Source: Paenarthrobacter ilicis (GTDB taxonomy: Bacteria; Actinomycetota; Actinomycetes; Actinomycetales; Micrococcaceae). From it: a stretch of DNA of 64,000 nt. Of the stretch, positions 8,437 through 16,356 are shown piece by piece; positions within the stretch are counted from its first letter, which is position 1, and each line of letters starts with the position of its first letter. The notes beneath the pieces are model-generated. The model worked only from the letters and a program-made list of their open reading frames with translations. It made no database searches and had not been told where the DNA came from. The translations under genes and the position numbers were made by a program. The stretch is taken from NCBI RefSeq assembly GCF_016907545.1, contig NZ_JAFBCD010000001.1, forward strand, positions 124,001 to 188,000, read 5' to 3'.

Positions 8437-9029
8437 CGCAGAACCCCGACGCCCTGCGCGCCGATATCGAAGAAACTCGCCGGCGGCTCAGCACCAACGT
8501 TGATGCCGTGGCTGACAAGGTCACTCCGTCGCATATCGTCAACCGCCGGGTGGACAAGATCAAGTCCGCCGTGTTCGGCGCCCGCGATGACGTTCAGGAC
8601 CGGGCGGCCGATGCGGCGCACCGTGCCGGCGGAGCTGTTTCCGGGGTGACGGACAACGTCTCCGGCGCTGTCTCGGATCTTGGCGATGCGCCCCAGATGA
8701 TCAAGAGCAAGGCACAGGGCAGCCCTGTGGCCGCCGGACTCATCGCCTTCGGAGCCGGCCTCTTGCTCTCCGCACTCTTCCCGCCGTCGGAGAAAGAGCG
8801 CGAAGCTGCGCACGCCCTCAAGGATGCGGCCCAGCCTCTCACGGACGAACTGAGCCACGCGGCCCAGGAAGTCGCGGAACACCTGAAGCAGCCCGCCCAG
8901 GAAGCCGTCCAGAGCGTTAAGGACACTGCCACCGAGGCCGCCGTCAACGTCAAGGACGAGGGCCAGGCCGCGGCCGCCGACGTCCAGGACCGCGCTGGCA
9001 CGGCCAAGGACAATATCAGCAATCAGTAA
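8433..9029 (+). CDS. DUF3618 domain-containing protein
   Basis: 198 aa. The N-terminus ADIEETRRRLSTNVDAVADK is the DUF3618 signature. A glycine/alanine-rich hydrophobic helix, AAGLIAFGAGLLLSALFPPS, lies at about residues 102-121. The rest is long amphipathic Ala/Glu/Gln/Lys helix containing repeats such as VKDTATEAAVNVKDE, resembling LEA-type or CsbD-like stress proteins. It is the last gene of the 7154-9029 operon; DUF3618 proteins commonly sit next to Holin-X genes. Function is unknown. Confidence 0.85.
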   Translation: MTQNPDALRADIEETRRRLSTNVDAVADKVTPSHIVNRRVDKIKSAVFGARDDVQDRAADAAHRAGGAVSGVTDNVSGAVSDLGDAPQMIKSKAQGSPVAAGLIAFGAGLLLSALFPPSEKEREAAHALKDAAQPLTDELSHAAQEVAEHLKQPAQEAVQSVKDTATEAAVNVKDEGQAAAADVQDRAGTAKDNISNQ

Positions 9030-9063
9030 CACCGTTGCCGGCCCTTCTGGTCAGCAGAACCGC

Positions 9064-9111
9064 AGCCGCAGCGGATGTCCCGGATTCATCATCGGGGCAT
9101 CTGCTGCGGCT
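9064..9111. terminator. Hairpin terminator between DUF3618 and SatD-like genes
   Basis: AGCCGCAGCGGATGTCCC (9064-9081) pairs almost perfectly with GGGGCATCTGCTGCGGCT (9094-9111) around a short loop. Its position between convergent genes suits termination on both strands. Confidence 0.65.
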
Positions 9112-9119
9112 TTCGGTGT

Positions 9120-9719
9120 TCAGCGCACGTCGAGGATCAGCTGCAGTAACCTCGCCGCTGCGGGCCGAGCGGCGTGCTCTTCAACCCACTGGGCCCGGGC
9201 CAGCGCTTTGCTGACGGCCTGGGTGGTGATGCCAAGCTCCTGCGCCACGGTTTTCTGCTGGCCACGGACGCCTGGCGTCAGCAAATCCAGCACCCTCCAC
9301 TCAGCGGCACTCCGGTGCTGCACAATATGGCCCAAGAGCCGGAGCACAGCTTCGGCCTCCGATGCCAAGGCGGCCAAGGGGCCGTCCACGGCCACCGGCA
9401 CCCGTTCCTTGCTGTTGCGCAGGCGGTCAACAGCCCGGCGTGCATACACCAGCCCGTGGCCGGAAGCGTCCCGCACCAGATTGGGCAAGGGTTCGTTGAT
9501 GGGTCCCACACCGATCCCCACGTACCACTGGTCCGATCTCAGGGCTATCAGTGCGGATTCCACGGCTTGGTGGCCGGAGTCAACAATGCCCTGCACTTCA
9601 TCTTCCACTGAGCGGTCAAAATCCAAACGCGCGGGAATGTGGCGCAGGTCCTTGAGGAGTTGCGGCACGAGATCGCCGTCGCGGCGGCTGTCGCGTTGGT
9701 TGATGGTGAGTGTGAACAT
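9120..9719 (-). CDS. SatD-like protein with helix-turn-helix
   Basis: 199 aa. The N-terminal half, with RDGDLVPQLLKDLRHI, ALIALRSDQWYVGIGVGP and DASGHGLVYARRAVD, resembles the SatD-like fold described in some Gram-positive bacteria. The C-terminus has a clear helix-turn-helix, QKTVAQELGITTQAVSKALARAQW at about residues 155-178, suggesting DNA binding. A short palindrome lies just before its start. It is the distal gene of the minus-strand series running from the WXG100 gene, separated from the next gene by 62 bases, so it may have its own promoter. The SatD assignment is tentative; the HTH is well supported. Confidence 0.65.
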   Translation of the reverse strand: MFTLTINQRDSRRDGDLVPQLLKDLRHIPARLDFDRSVEDEVQGIVDSGHQAVESALIALRSDQWYVGIGVGPINEPLPNLVRDASGHGLVYARRAVDRLRNSKERVPVAVDGPLAALASEAEAVLRLLGHIVQHRSAAEWRVLDLLTPGVRGQQKTVAQELGITTQAVSKALARAQWVEEHAARPAAARLLQLILDVR

Positions 9720-9732
9720 GGTGGATCACATG

Positions 9733-9746
9733 CTACCGGCTGGTAG
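9733..9746. promoter_or_regulatory. Short palindrome before the SatD-like gene
   Basis: CTACC-GGCT-GGTAG is a perfect 5-bp inverted repeat 14 bases upstream of the ATG at 9719. It could be an autoregulatory operator for this HTH protein; short palindromes also arise by chance. Confidence 0.25.
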
Positions 9747-9781
9747 TGGCTCTGCAAGGTCAGGCTTCCACATCGCTTTCC

Positions 9782-10429
9782 CTACTCCAAGGAAGTGCGT
9801 CCGGTGACCACGACGGCGGGAAGGGCGCCGGCCGCTGCATCCGCCGGCGTCCGGTCCCTACCCGGCGATCCGGAGTCAGCCAGGGCCGAGCGCACGCTTG
9901 CCACCAGTGGTTCGACGGGGTCATTGGTGGAAAATACCCAGAACGTTCCGCGGGCGTGGAACACCAGCGCATTGCGGCCGCCCGCACCCAGGGAAACTTT
10001 GTGCTGGGCCACCAAACGCCGCTCGGGATCAGATCGATCGTCCGTGGTGACTGTTTTGTAGGAGCCGGCTGTGATGTCTTCCCAAGGGAACACCAACCGG
10101 GTCTGCTTCTGTGAATATCTGGCAACCAGGCCGCGATCGAACACCAACAGTTTCCGGAAACTGCCCAGAAGCGTCATGGACCACAGCACCAGGCCGGTCA
10201 GGGTGCTGGTCACAACAAAGAAGAGGGGATCGTTGAAGTGCCCTGGCTCCCTTGTGGAACGGATGGGGCTGACGAACTCGGCAATGGTGCCGAACACGAA
10301 CCCTGTCACCAAGCAGGGAATGAGGGCCTTCCAGAAGATGTGCCTGGAGCCCGCCACATAACGGAGGCGCCCAAGCCCGGGTTCCAGGCGCCGCTCAACC
10401 CGGCGGACCAGCCAGTTACGGCCGCGCAT
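9782..10429 (-). CDS. Hypothetical two-helix membrane protein with PH-like cytoplasmic domain
   Basis: 215 aa from the ATG at 10429, which overlaps the end of the RDD gene by 14 bases. The N-terminus RGRNWLVRRVERRL is basic. Two hydrophobic helices follow, ALIPCLVTGFVFGTIAEFVS and FFVVTSTLTGLVLWSMTLLG. The C-terminal 120 residues look beta-rich: LLVFDRGLVARYS, TRLVFPWEDITAGSY and NALVFHARGTFWVFS resemble bacterial PH-type membrane-associated domains. The same strand is open upstream to 10561 but that part lies inside the RDD gene and is not convincing as coding. Function is unknown. Confidence 0.7.
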   Translation of the reverse strand: MRGRNWLVRRVERRLEPGLGRLRYVAGSRHIFWKALIPCLVTGFVFGTIAEFVSPIRSTREPGHFNDPLFFVVTSTLTGLVLWSMTLLGSFRKLLVFDRGLVARYSQKQTRLVFPWEDITAGSYKTVTTDDRSDPERRLVAQHKVSLGAGGRNALVFHARGTFWVFSTNDPVEPLVASVRSALADSGSPGRDRTPADAAAGALPAVVVTGRTSLE

Positions 10430-11051
10430 CCGGGCGCTGGCCGTAAAGGTTGGGAAGATTTTGTTGCTCGGCAGCAGTGGCGTTCTGCGCGGCCGCAGCC
10501 TTGGGGTCGGGTAACGGCGCCTGCCCCTGGGCGAGTCCGGAACGCCGGTCCACCGCCGCAAACTTGGGGTCCCAAGTATCGCCGGAACCGCCGGACACTG
10601 CAGCTGCGATCACCATCACCAGAAAGAACGGGAAGAAGGACCAGCAAATGGCGCGCCAACCGCCCAGCCAGGCACCCGCCGTCGTACCGTCTTTAATGCG
10701 CACGGAGCGCATGCCCGCCGCAGCGTCACCCACGCTTCCCACGGTGCCCCAGAACATGCCATAAACAAACAGGCCTACGAACCACAGAATCACGTAGATG
10801 GTCAGCCACGCGCCGTCGTTGTAGCCCAGGGCTGATCCGCTGTTCATCATGGATTGGCGTACCACGGCAACGATGGTCGCCAGCACGGAGTAGCCCACCA
10901 GGAAGACCAGCGCATCCAGGACCCTGCCCCAAAAGTGCGCACTGCCGGAAGCTTTGACGAAGTAGGCGCCGGTCTGGGTATGGCTCCGCACGGGACGGCC
11001 GTTGGCTGCATCAACCAAGCCGGTTGCGATGCTGGACTTCGGAGTGCTCAT
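10416..11051 (-). CDS. RDD family membrane protein
   Basis: 211 aa. RDD proteins are small membrane proteins named for conserved Arg and Asp residues; transport has been proposed but their role is mostly unknown. The RVLDALVFLVGYSVLAT segment carries the family R-x-x-D in the first helix. A second helix includes WLTIYVILWFVGLFVYGMFW. After the conserved GDAAAGMRSVRIKDGT stretch there is a third helix, WRAICWSFFPFFLVMVIAAA. The last 50 residues are hydrophilic and rich in Ala, Gln and Pro. It overlaps the downstream gene by 14 bases and follows the 11099-11875 gene by 47 bases, so it probably belongs to the WXG100-headed operon. Confidence 0.8.
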   Translation of the reverse strand: MSTPKSSIATGLVDAANGRPVRSHTQTGAYFVKASGSAHFWGRVLDALVFLVGYSVLATIVAVVRQSMMNSGSALGYNDGAWLTIYVILWFVGLFVYGMFWGTVGSVGDAAAGMRSVRIKDGTTAGAWLGGWRAICWSFFPFFLVMVIAAAVSGGSGDTWDPKFAAVDRRSGLAQGQAPLPDPKAAAAQNATAAEQQNLPNLYGQRPDARP

Positions 11052-11098
11052 TGAGGGCTTTCAGGCTCGACGGCGGTGGGTGGCGTGGCTGCTGTGGG

Positions 11099-11875
11099 TC
11101 AGGCCAGGCCTGCGAGTCCTGCCAGGACGTGGTTCAGGGAAGCTGCGGACGTTTCCTTGAGTTCCAGCGACACGGTTTCTCCGCTCACCCGGGGAGTGAG
11201 GACGCTGACGCCGGAAGGTCCGGTGTAGACCGTCACGGTGGGGAACTCGTCCGTGTCGGCACTGAAACCAACAACATTGCTGGCAGCGCGGGTGTCGGCC
11301 AGCGCGGAGGCGGCATGCTCCTCGAACTGAGCCTCGGTGTACTCGGCAGGATCAGTGTCGCGGGCGGCTGCGTTGTCCGGGTCAACGAATGCTGCCACGC
11401 GTGACACCAGGTGATCGCGGGTCACCACGGTGAACCCGTGCAGGCCACCCTCGTCGATTTCTTCCAGGAGTGCACCGTCGTCGTGCAAGTATCCGTAGAG
11501 CCAGCGCTTTCCGGTGGAGACCGTGCGCTCCACCGAGATGACGCTGCTGCCACTGCGGCGAAGGGTCAGGGCGCCGGTGATGTCCTCGGTGGCGTGGAGG
11601 CGGGTGGGTTCAGTCTCGCCCTCAAAGATCACCGGGTACACAAGCTCCTTCGCAAGAAGACCGCGGAGGGCAATGGCGCACATCAATTCTTTATTGGCGT
11701 CCTGGGCCGAAAGCCAGGGCAGCGCCACCAGCTGTTCGTGCTGGACGCCGTCCAATGCAACAACTTCTTCATCGGTCAACGTTGGCAGCGCAGTCCCGTC
11801 AGCACTGGCCGAAGCAAGGACCTTGGCCGCGGCCTCAATGTCCCGTTGGGTCCATTTCATGGTGCTGGTGGTCAT
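11099..11875 (-). CDS. Hypothetical protein, possible EspG-like chaperone of the adjacent WXG100 protein
   Basis: 258-aa soluble protein with no signal peptide or membrane helix. It starts four bases inside the end of the WXG100-type gene (ATGA overlap), so the two are translationally coupled. Strands such as TGKRWLYGYLHDDGALLEEID, followed by a G-x-H-x-F segment and the helix RDHLVSRVAAFVDP, recall the EspG family, whose members chaperone ESX substrates and have similar length. That resemblance and the gene position are the only support. An alternative is an immunity or accessory protein for a secreted effector. The sequence itself gives no catalytic motif. Confidence 0.6.
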   Translation of the reverse strand: MTTSTMKWTQRDIEAAAKVLASASADGTALPTLTDEEVVALDGVQHEQLVALPWLSAQDANKELMCAIALRGLLAKELVYPVIFEGETEPTRLHATEDITGALTLRRSGSSVISVERTVSTGKRWLYGYLHDDGALLEEIDEGGLHGFTVVTRDHLVSRVAAFVDPDNAAARDTDPAEYTEAQFEEHAASALADTRAASNVVGFSADTDEFPTVTVYTGPSGVSVLTPRVSGETVSLELKETSAASLNHVLAGLAGLA

Positions 11876-12852
11876 CCGAATATCCCTCCGACAAAGTTTC
11901 CAACTGACTTGGCGGCATTACCGACCCCATCTGCAACCTTACTGCCTACGTCCTTGGCGAACCCTGCCACCTCCTTGGCACCATCGGCGATGTAACTGCC
12001 CGGGTTTCGGGCAAAGTTGGAAATGGAATCCCAGTTGTCGGCCACCAAGTTGCCCAAAGCCCAGGCTCCGGCAACGATTCCGGCCCCGATCACGATCGGG
12101 GCGCCGATGGGGCCCAGCATGGCAGCGCCGCCCGCCGTCATGAGCATGATGCTTCCTACGCCGCCCACCACGGAAAGGCCGCCGGCAACGCGGTCGCCGG
12201 TGCCCCGCCACCCGTCATGTTGGGGATTGATCATGTCACTGATGCCGCCCACAATGTTCAGTGGCGCGGCCAGGGCACCCGCAATGCGGAGGCCTTTGGA
12301 GAACTTGCTGGCGTCCTGGAATGCCTGGCTGAACGGGATGTTGGCCTTGAGGTCCGTGAGGACGTCAGTGACTTTTTCACCGTTGCGCAGCGCCGTCAGG
12401 GCATCCCGGATGACGGTTCCACCGGCACGCCAGTTGGTAAGTACCTCACGGGTCTTCACCCATTCGGCGTGCCCCAGCTTGCCGTACTTGTAAGCGGTCC
12501 ACAGCTGGGCGGCCAGGTCCTTGACGCCGGAGCCGGTGTCGAACACGTCCTTCAGCACGCCCACGGACGTGCCGGAGCCGTCATTGTGGCTGGCGAATTC
12601 CTGCTGGTTGGCGTGCTTCTTCAGCTGGCTGGCGTTCTCCCGCAGCATGTTGGCAGCCTTCATCAGGCTCTGCCGGTGCTGGCTGTTCCAATCGCCCTTG
12701 AAGACCGTGGCGTCGCGGCCCTGCCACGCCGTTGTGGAGTTGATGGCGTTGGAAAGCTGTGTGCCTTGCAGGCTGATGGCGTCGGCCGCCTTGCCCATCA
12801 CCCCTGCCAGACTGCGAAGCTGCGCGATGTCCGCGCCGTAAAACCCAGCCAT
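11872..12852 (-). CDS. WXG100-like N-terminal domain fused to a glycine-rich hydrophobic C-terminus
   Basis: 326 aa from the ATG at 12852, which has a G-rich ribosome site seven bases upstream; the longer open frame to 13008 has no better start. Residues 1-95 look like a WXG100 four-helix-bundle half: W43-Q44-G45 at the turn, flanked by amphipathic helices (ADIAQLRSLAGVMGKAADAI and SLMKAANMLRENASQLKKHA). Residues 190-270 are glycine/alanine-rich and hydrophobic (GGAAMLGPIGAPIVIGAGIV), as in pore-forming or toxin-pretoxin regions of polymorphic effectors. No Sec signal is present. A type VII secretion substrate is the likely reading, but no EccC/EssC ATPase gene is in the window. Confidence 0.7.
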   Translation of the reverse strand: MAGFYGADIAQLRSLAGVMGKAADAISLQGTQLSNAINSTTAWQGRDATVFKGDWNSQHRQSLMKAANMLRENASQLKKHANQQEFASHNDGSGTSVGVLKDVFDTGSGVKDLAAQLWTAYKYGKLGHAEWVKTREVLTNWRAGGTVIRDALTALRNGEKVTDVLTDLKANIPFSQAFQDASKFSKGLRIAGALAAPLNIVGGISDMINPQHDGWRGTGDRVAGGLSVVGGVGSIMLMTAGGAAMLGPIGAPIVIGAGIVAGAWALGNLVADNWDSISNFARNPGSYIADGAKEVAGFAKDVGSKVADGVGNAAKSVGNFVGGIFG

Positions 12853-13003
12853 GAGGAACCCCCTGTGTACATGCATCGAAAAGTCTCGTCCCAGACTAGG
12901 CGGACCGGACACTTCGGCGCGATGGGGAGACATGCCCATGTGGATTAAAAGAGCGACGGCGGCCGGTGGGGTTCCCCGGGAACCGCACCGACCGCCGTCG
13001 GAA

Positions 13004-13069
13004 CCCAACTGGGTCGCATTAGTGCGCGTTTTGACAGCTCATAACGTGCTTAATTGCGACCCAGTTGGG
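13004..13069. repeat. 66-bp long inverted repeat (palindromic element) downstream of ppa
   Basis: CCCAACTGGGTCGCA (13004-13018) is a perfect inverted copy of TGCGACCCAGTTGGG (13055-13069). The stem continues imperfectly inward through GCGCGTT/AACGTGC, leaving a short loop, so about 27 bp can pair. It begins seven bases beyond the ppa stop on the minus strand but has no trailing T-run, so it looks more like a REP-type palindromic element than a classic terminator. Confidence 0.7.
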
Positions 13070-13075
13070 GGAAAA

Positions 13076-13567
13076 TCAGTGTCCCGCAGCGGGAACGTAA
13101 CGCTTGATCGAAGCTTCCAGCTCGGCTTCGGCAGCCGCGCGGTCGCCCCAGCCTTCGGCCTTGACCCACTTGCCGGGCTCCAGGTCCTTGTAGCGGGTGA
13201 AGAAGTGCTCGATTTCCTTGATCAGGTATTCGCTGACGTCGCTGACTTCCTGGATGTGGTCAAAACGTGCGTCCACGGGAACGCAGAGAACCTTGGCATC
13301 TCCGCCGCCGTCGTCGGTCATGTTGAACACGCCGATGGGGCGGGACTCAACAATGACGCCCGGGTGCAGATCGAAGTCCTGCAGGAGCACCAGCGCGTCC
13401 AGCGGATCGCCGTCTTCGCCCAGGGTGTTCTCGAAGAAACCGTAGTGCGTGGGGTACTGCATGGAGGTGAACAGGACGCGGTCCAGGCGGACACGGCCGG
13501 TTTCGTGGTCAACTTCGTACTTGACGCGCGATCCCTTGGGGATCTCGATGGTCACGTCGTGCTTCAT
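13076..13567 (-). CDS. ppa: Inorganic diphosphatase (soluble, family I)
   Basis: Cytoplasmic Mg-dependent pyrophosphatase that hydrolyses PPi to two phosphates and pulls biosynthetic reactions forward. 163 aa, the usual bacterial size. Starts at the ATG at 13567, with AAGGAG eight bases upstream; the longer frame to 13705 has no such site. Recognisable blocks are [14 protein letters not shown], the family signature [12 protein letters not shown] with three catalytic aspartates, and [13 protein letters not shown]. It is divergent from the PBP4-type carboxypeptidase gene. Very secure. Confidence 0.96.
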   Translation of the reverse strand: MKHDVTIEIPKGSRVKYEVDHETGRVRLDRVLFTSMQYPTHYGFFENTLGEDGDPLDALVLLQDFDLHPGVIVESRPIGVFNMTDDGGGDAKVLCVPVDARFDHIQEVSDVSEYLIKEIEHFFTRYKDLEPGKWVKAEGWGDRAAAEAELEASIKRYVPAAGH

Positions 13568-13710
13568 GGAATGCTCCTTGACGGGTGTGGGTGGGGCGCG
13601 GCAGGCAAAAGCCCGGCCGGTGCCGCCGACTACTATTGAGGATATAGCGAGAGCCCCTGGTTTCTTGAACCGGCGGGACATTTCAGGACTGACAGGACCA
13701 AGCACCTTTC

Positions 13711-15159
13711 ATGATGGGCTTTAAGAACGGGGATGTCCGGGCAGGGCAATCCACGGGTTGGGGGCGCTTGAAATGGGCGGCGCTGTTGGCTGTCGTACTG
13801 CTGTGCCTTGCCGCAGTGGTGGTGTCCGGCATGGTTCCGGGCCTGCTCAGTACAAGCAAACCGGCTCCTTCCACCCCCGCGTGGCAGCAGGAGCCCGCCG
13901 CCCTGAGCGGATCCAGCGGCGTTCTGCCCCTGGATTCCGGCGCGCCCGTCCCCGCGCCCTCGCAGGTGACGCGGTTGCTCAATGACACGCTGAAGCCGGC
14001 GGGCGGCGGCAGCATCACCGGCGTCGTCATGGACGCAGCCACGGGAACGGTTCTTTTTGACCGCGACGCAGCCGCCAACCGCATCCCGGCATCCAACATG
14101 AAACTCCTGACCGCCGTGGCCGCTTTGAAGGCGCTGGGTCCGGATTCCCGTTTCACCACCCGCGTCCTTGCAGCCAGCGATCCCTCCACTGTGGTCCTTA
14201 CCGGGGGAGGGGACGTCCTGCTGGGCGACTCCTTGTCCGATCCTGCTGCCGTTCAAGGCCGCGCCGGCCTGGCGTCGCTGGCAGCGGACACCGCAGCGGC
14301 TTTGAAGGCCGCGAAAGTCGCGGGCCCCATCACGGTCCAGGTGGATGACTCCCTTTTCAGCGGGGCATCCCTCAACCCCGCCTGGAGCCTGGACGACGTC
14401 GCTGCCGGTGAAACCGCGCCGCTCTTCTCCCTGGCACTGAACTCGGGCCGGTATTCGCCCGGGGTGCTGACCGGCCCGCGGCCGCAGGATTCGGCCATCA
14501 CCACTGCCCAGGCCTTCGCCGCGCAGTTGGTGGCTGCCGGCGTACAGGTGGGTCCCGGCGTCGAACGCGGCAAAGGCCTCCCCGCCAAGGTGCTGGCATC
14601 AGCTGAGTCCGCCACCGTGGGTGAGCAGGTGGACCTCATGCTGGAGACCTCGGACAACTTCCTGGCCGAGGCACTGGGGCGGATGACCGCCGCGGCGTCA
14701 GGCAAGCAAGCCACGTACGACGGCGCCACTGCGGCCGTGCGGCAAAGGCTGGGGGAGTTGGGAATCGCCACGGACGCGATGCAGTTGGCCGATGTTTCCG
14801 GCCTTGCCTTGGAAAACCAGGTCAGCGCACGGCAGTTCGGCGAGGTGGTCCGGGCCATCACCAGCGGCACGGACCTGGCTCTGAGATCGGCCTTGGACGG
14901 GTTTCCCGTAGCGGGGCTGACCGGAACGCTGGATGACAGGTACGGGGATGCCACCACCTCCGGAGGTGCGGGGTTGGTGCGGGCCAAAACGGGAACCTTG
15001 AATACGGTCATTGCCCTCAGCGGCTACGTGGTGGACGCAGACGGGCGCTTGCTGGTGTTCTCTTTCATCGGCAACGGACTGGAACCCGGCGCCGCCGCCA
15101 ACAAGATTGCCATGGACCAGTCTGCGGCCGCCCTGGCGTCCTGCGGCTGCAGGGGCTGA
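13711..15159 (+). CDS. dacB: D-alanyl-D-alanine carboxypeptidase/endopeptidase (PBP4, peptidase S13)
   Basis: Low-molecular-mass penicillin-binding protein that trims or cuts peptidoglycan stem peptides outside the membrane. 482 aa. An N-terminal anchor or signal helix lies at about residues 21-46. All three active-site motifs are visible: S-x-x-K in ASNMKLLTAV (Ser about 128), S-D-N in ETSDNFLAEALG (about 314) and K-T-G in RAKTGTLNTVIAL (about 426). The long insert between the first two motifs is normal for class C PBPs of the S13 family. The gene precedes a DUF2342 metalloprotease and tilS on the same strand, an order common in Arthrobacter relatives. Confidence 0.93.
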   Translation: MMGFKNGDVRAGQSTGWGRLKWAALLAVVLLCLAAVVVSGMVPGLLSTSKPAPSTPAWQQEPAALSGSSGVLPLDSGAPVPAPSQVTRLLNDTLKPAGGGSITGVVMDAATGTVLFDRDAAANRIPASNMKLLTAVAALKALGPDSRFTTRVLAASDPSTVVLTGGGDVLLGDSLSDPAAVQGRAGLASLAADTAAALKAAKVAGPITVQVDDSLFSGASLNPAWSLDDVAAGETAPLFSLALNSGRYSPGVLTGPRPQDSAITTAQAFAAQLVAAGVQVGPGVERGKGLPAKVLASAESATVGEQVDLMLETSDNFLAEALGRMTAAASGKQATYDGATAAVRQRLGELGIATDAMQLADVSGLALENQVSARQFGEVVRAITSGTDLALRSALDGFPVAGLTGTLDDRYGDATTSGGAGLVRAKTGTLNTVIALSGYVVDADGRLLVFSFIGNGLEPGAAANKIAMDQSAAALASCGCRG

Positions 15160-15204
15160 TTGATCCGGTCCGGCTTGATCCGCGTCCAGCGAACTTAAGG
15201 CCCG

Positions 15205-16356
15205 GTGTCAGCCACGTGTGGTGTGATGGTCCTTATGGTGTCATCTGCCCGAGATTCGTCAGCAGGGGCCCCGTCCCTGATCAACTGGGACCTGGCCGCC
15301 TCCACGGCGGCGCGCCTGGCCCCTCCAGGACCGGAGCTCAGTGCTTCGGACATCGACAAAGCGGTGGAGAACCTGCGATTCAACGCGGACATCTCCGTAC
15401 CGCACGTCCACGACATCACCGGGCTGGATGCCGCGCGGGACCTTCGTGACTCCCATGTGCTGGTGGTGGACCGGGCATCCTGGTCCAAGGCGAACACACA
15501 AAGCTTCGCCGTGATGCTCCAACCGGCGCTCAGGAAGATGCTGGAAAGCCGGAGCGACGCGGCAATGTCCCCGGCAGCAGTGGCCGCCAGCGGAGCCATC
15601 ACGGGCGCCCAACTCGGAGCCGTCCTGGCGTTCCTCTCCAGCAAAGTACTGGGCCAGTACGATCCCTTTGCTGCCTTGGCTCCGGACTCGAACGTTCCGC
15701 CTGGGGGCCGCCTCCTGCTTGTTGCGCCCAACATCATTTCCGTAGAGCGCGAGCTCAACGTCCAACCCGAAGATTTCCGCCTCTGGGTCTGCCTGCACGA
15801 ACAAACCCACCGGGTGCAGTTCGCGGCTGCTCCGTGGCTGCGGCACCACATGCTGGACGAGATCGAAAAGCTCAGCGGCAACCTCCTGGGCAACATGGAC
15901 ACCTTGGTGGACCGGGCAGGCGCCATTGCCAAATCCCTCAAGGATCGGAACCCCTCAAACAAGGTACCCGGCCGCGGCGCCATCCTGGACCTGCTCCAGA
16001 ACCCTGAAGAAAAGGCCTCACTGTCCCACATCACGGCCGTGATGAGCCTCCTGGAAGGCCATGCCAACGTGGTCATGGACGCCGTTGACGCCTCCATCGT
16101 TCCCTCCGTGAGGACCATCCGGCAGCGCTTCAACGCCCGCGGCAAGGACCGGGGTGTGGTGGAGAAATTCATTCGCAGCCTCCTGGGCCTCGATGCCAAG
16201 ATGCGCCAGTACACCGATGGCGCCAAGTTTGTCCGCGAGGTTGTGGCTGTGGCCGGCATGGAAGGCTTCAACAAGGTCTGGGAAGCTGCGGAGTTCCTGC
16301 CCACTGAAGAAGAAATCCACAACTCCAAGCTGTGGCTGGAGCGGATGGGGCTTTGA
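15205..16356 (+). CDS. Zinc-dependent metalloprotease (DUF2342 / F420-biosynthesis-associated family)
   Basis: 383 aa from the GTG at 15205; ATGs at 15226 and 15235 are equally possible because no site stands out. The HEQTHRVQF segment gives an HExxH zinc-binding and catalytic motif. Further on, MSLLEGHANVVMDAVD supplies the family's downstream Glu/His-rich helix. Actinobacteria carry this zincin-like family immediately upstream of tilS, as here; some annotations link it to F420 biosynthesis by gene neighbourhood only. Its substrate is unknown. The stop is read through the tilS start region with a four-base TTGA overlap. Confidence 0.85.
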   Translation: MSATCGVMVLMVSSARDSSAGAPSLINWDLAASTAARLAPPGPELSASDIDKAVENLRFNADISVPHVHDITGLDAARDLRDSHVLVVDRASWSKANTQSFAVMLQPALRKMLESRSDAAMSPAAVAASGAITGAQLGAVLAFLSSKVLGQYDPFAALAPDSNVPPGGRLLLVAPNIISVERELNVQPEDFRLWVCLHEQTHRVQFAAAPWLRHHMLDEIEKLSGNLLGNMDTLVDRAGAIAKSLKDRNPSNKVPGRGAILDLLQNPEEKASLSHITAVMSLLEGHANVVMDAVDASIVPSVRTIRQRFNARGKDRGVVEKFIRSLLGLDAKMRQYTDGAKFVREVVAVAGMEGFNKVWEAAEFLPTEEEIHNSKLWLERMGL

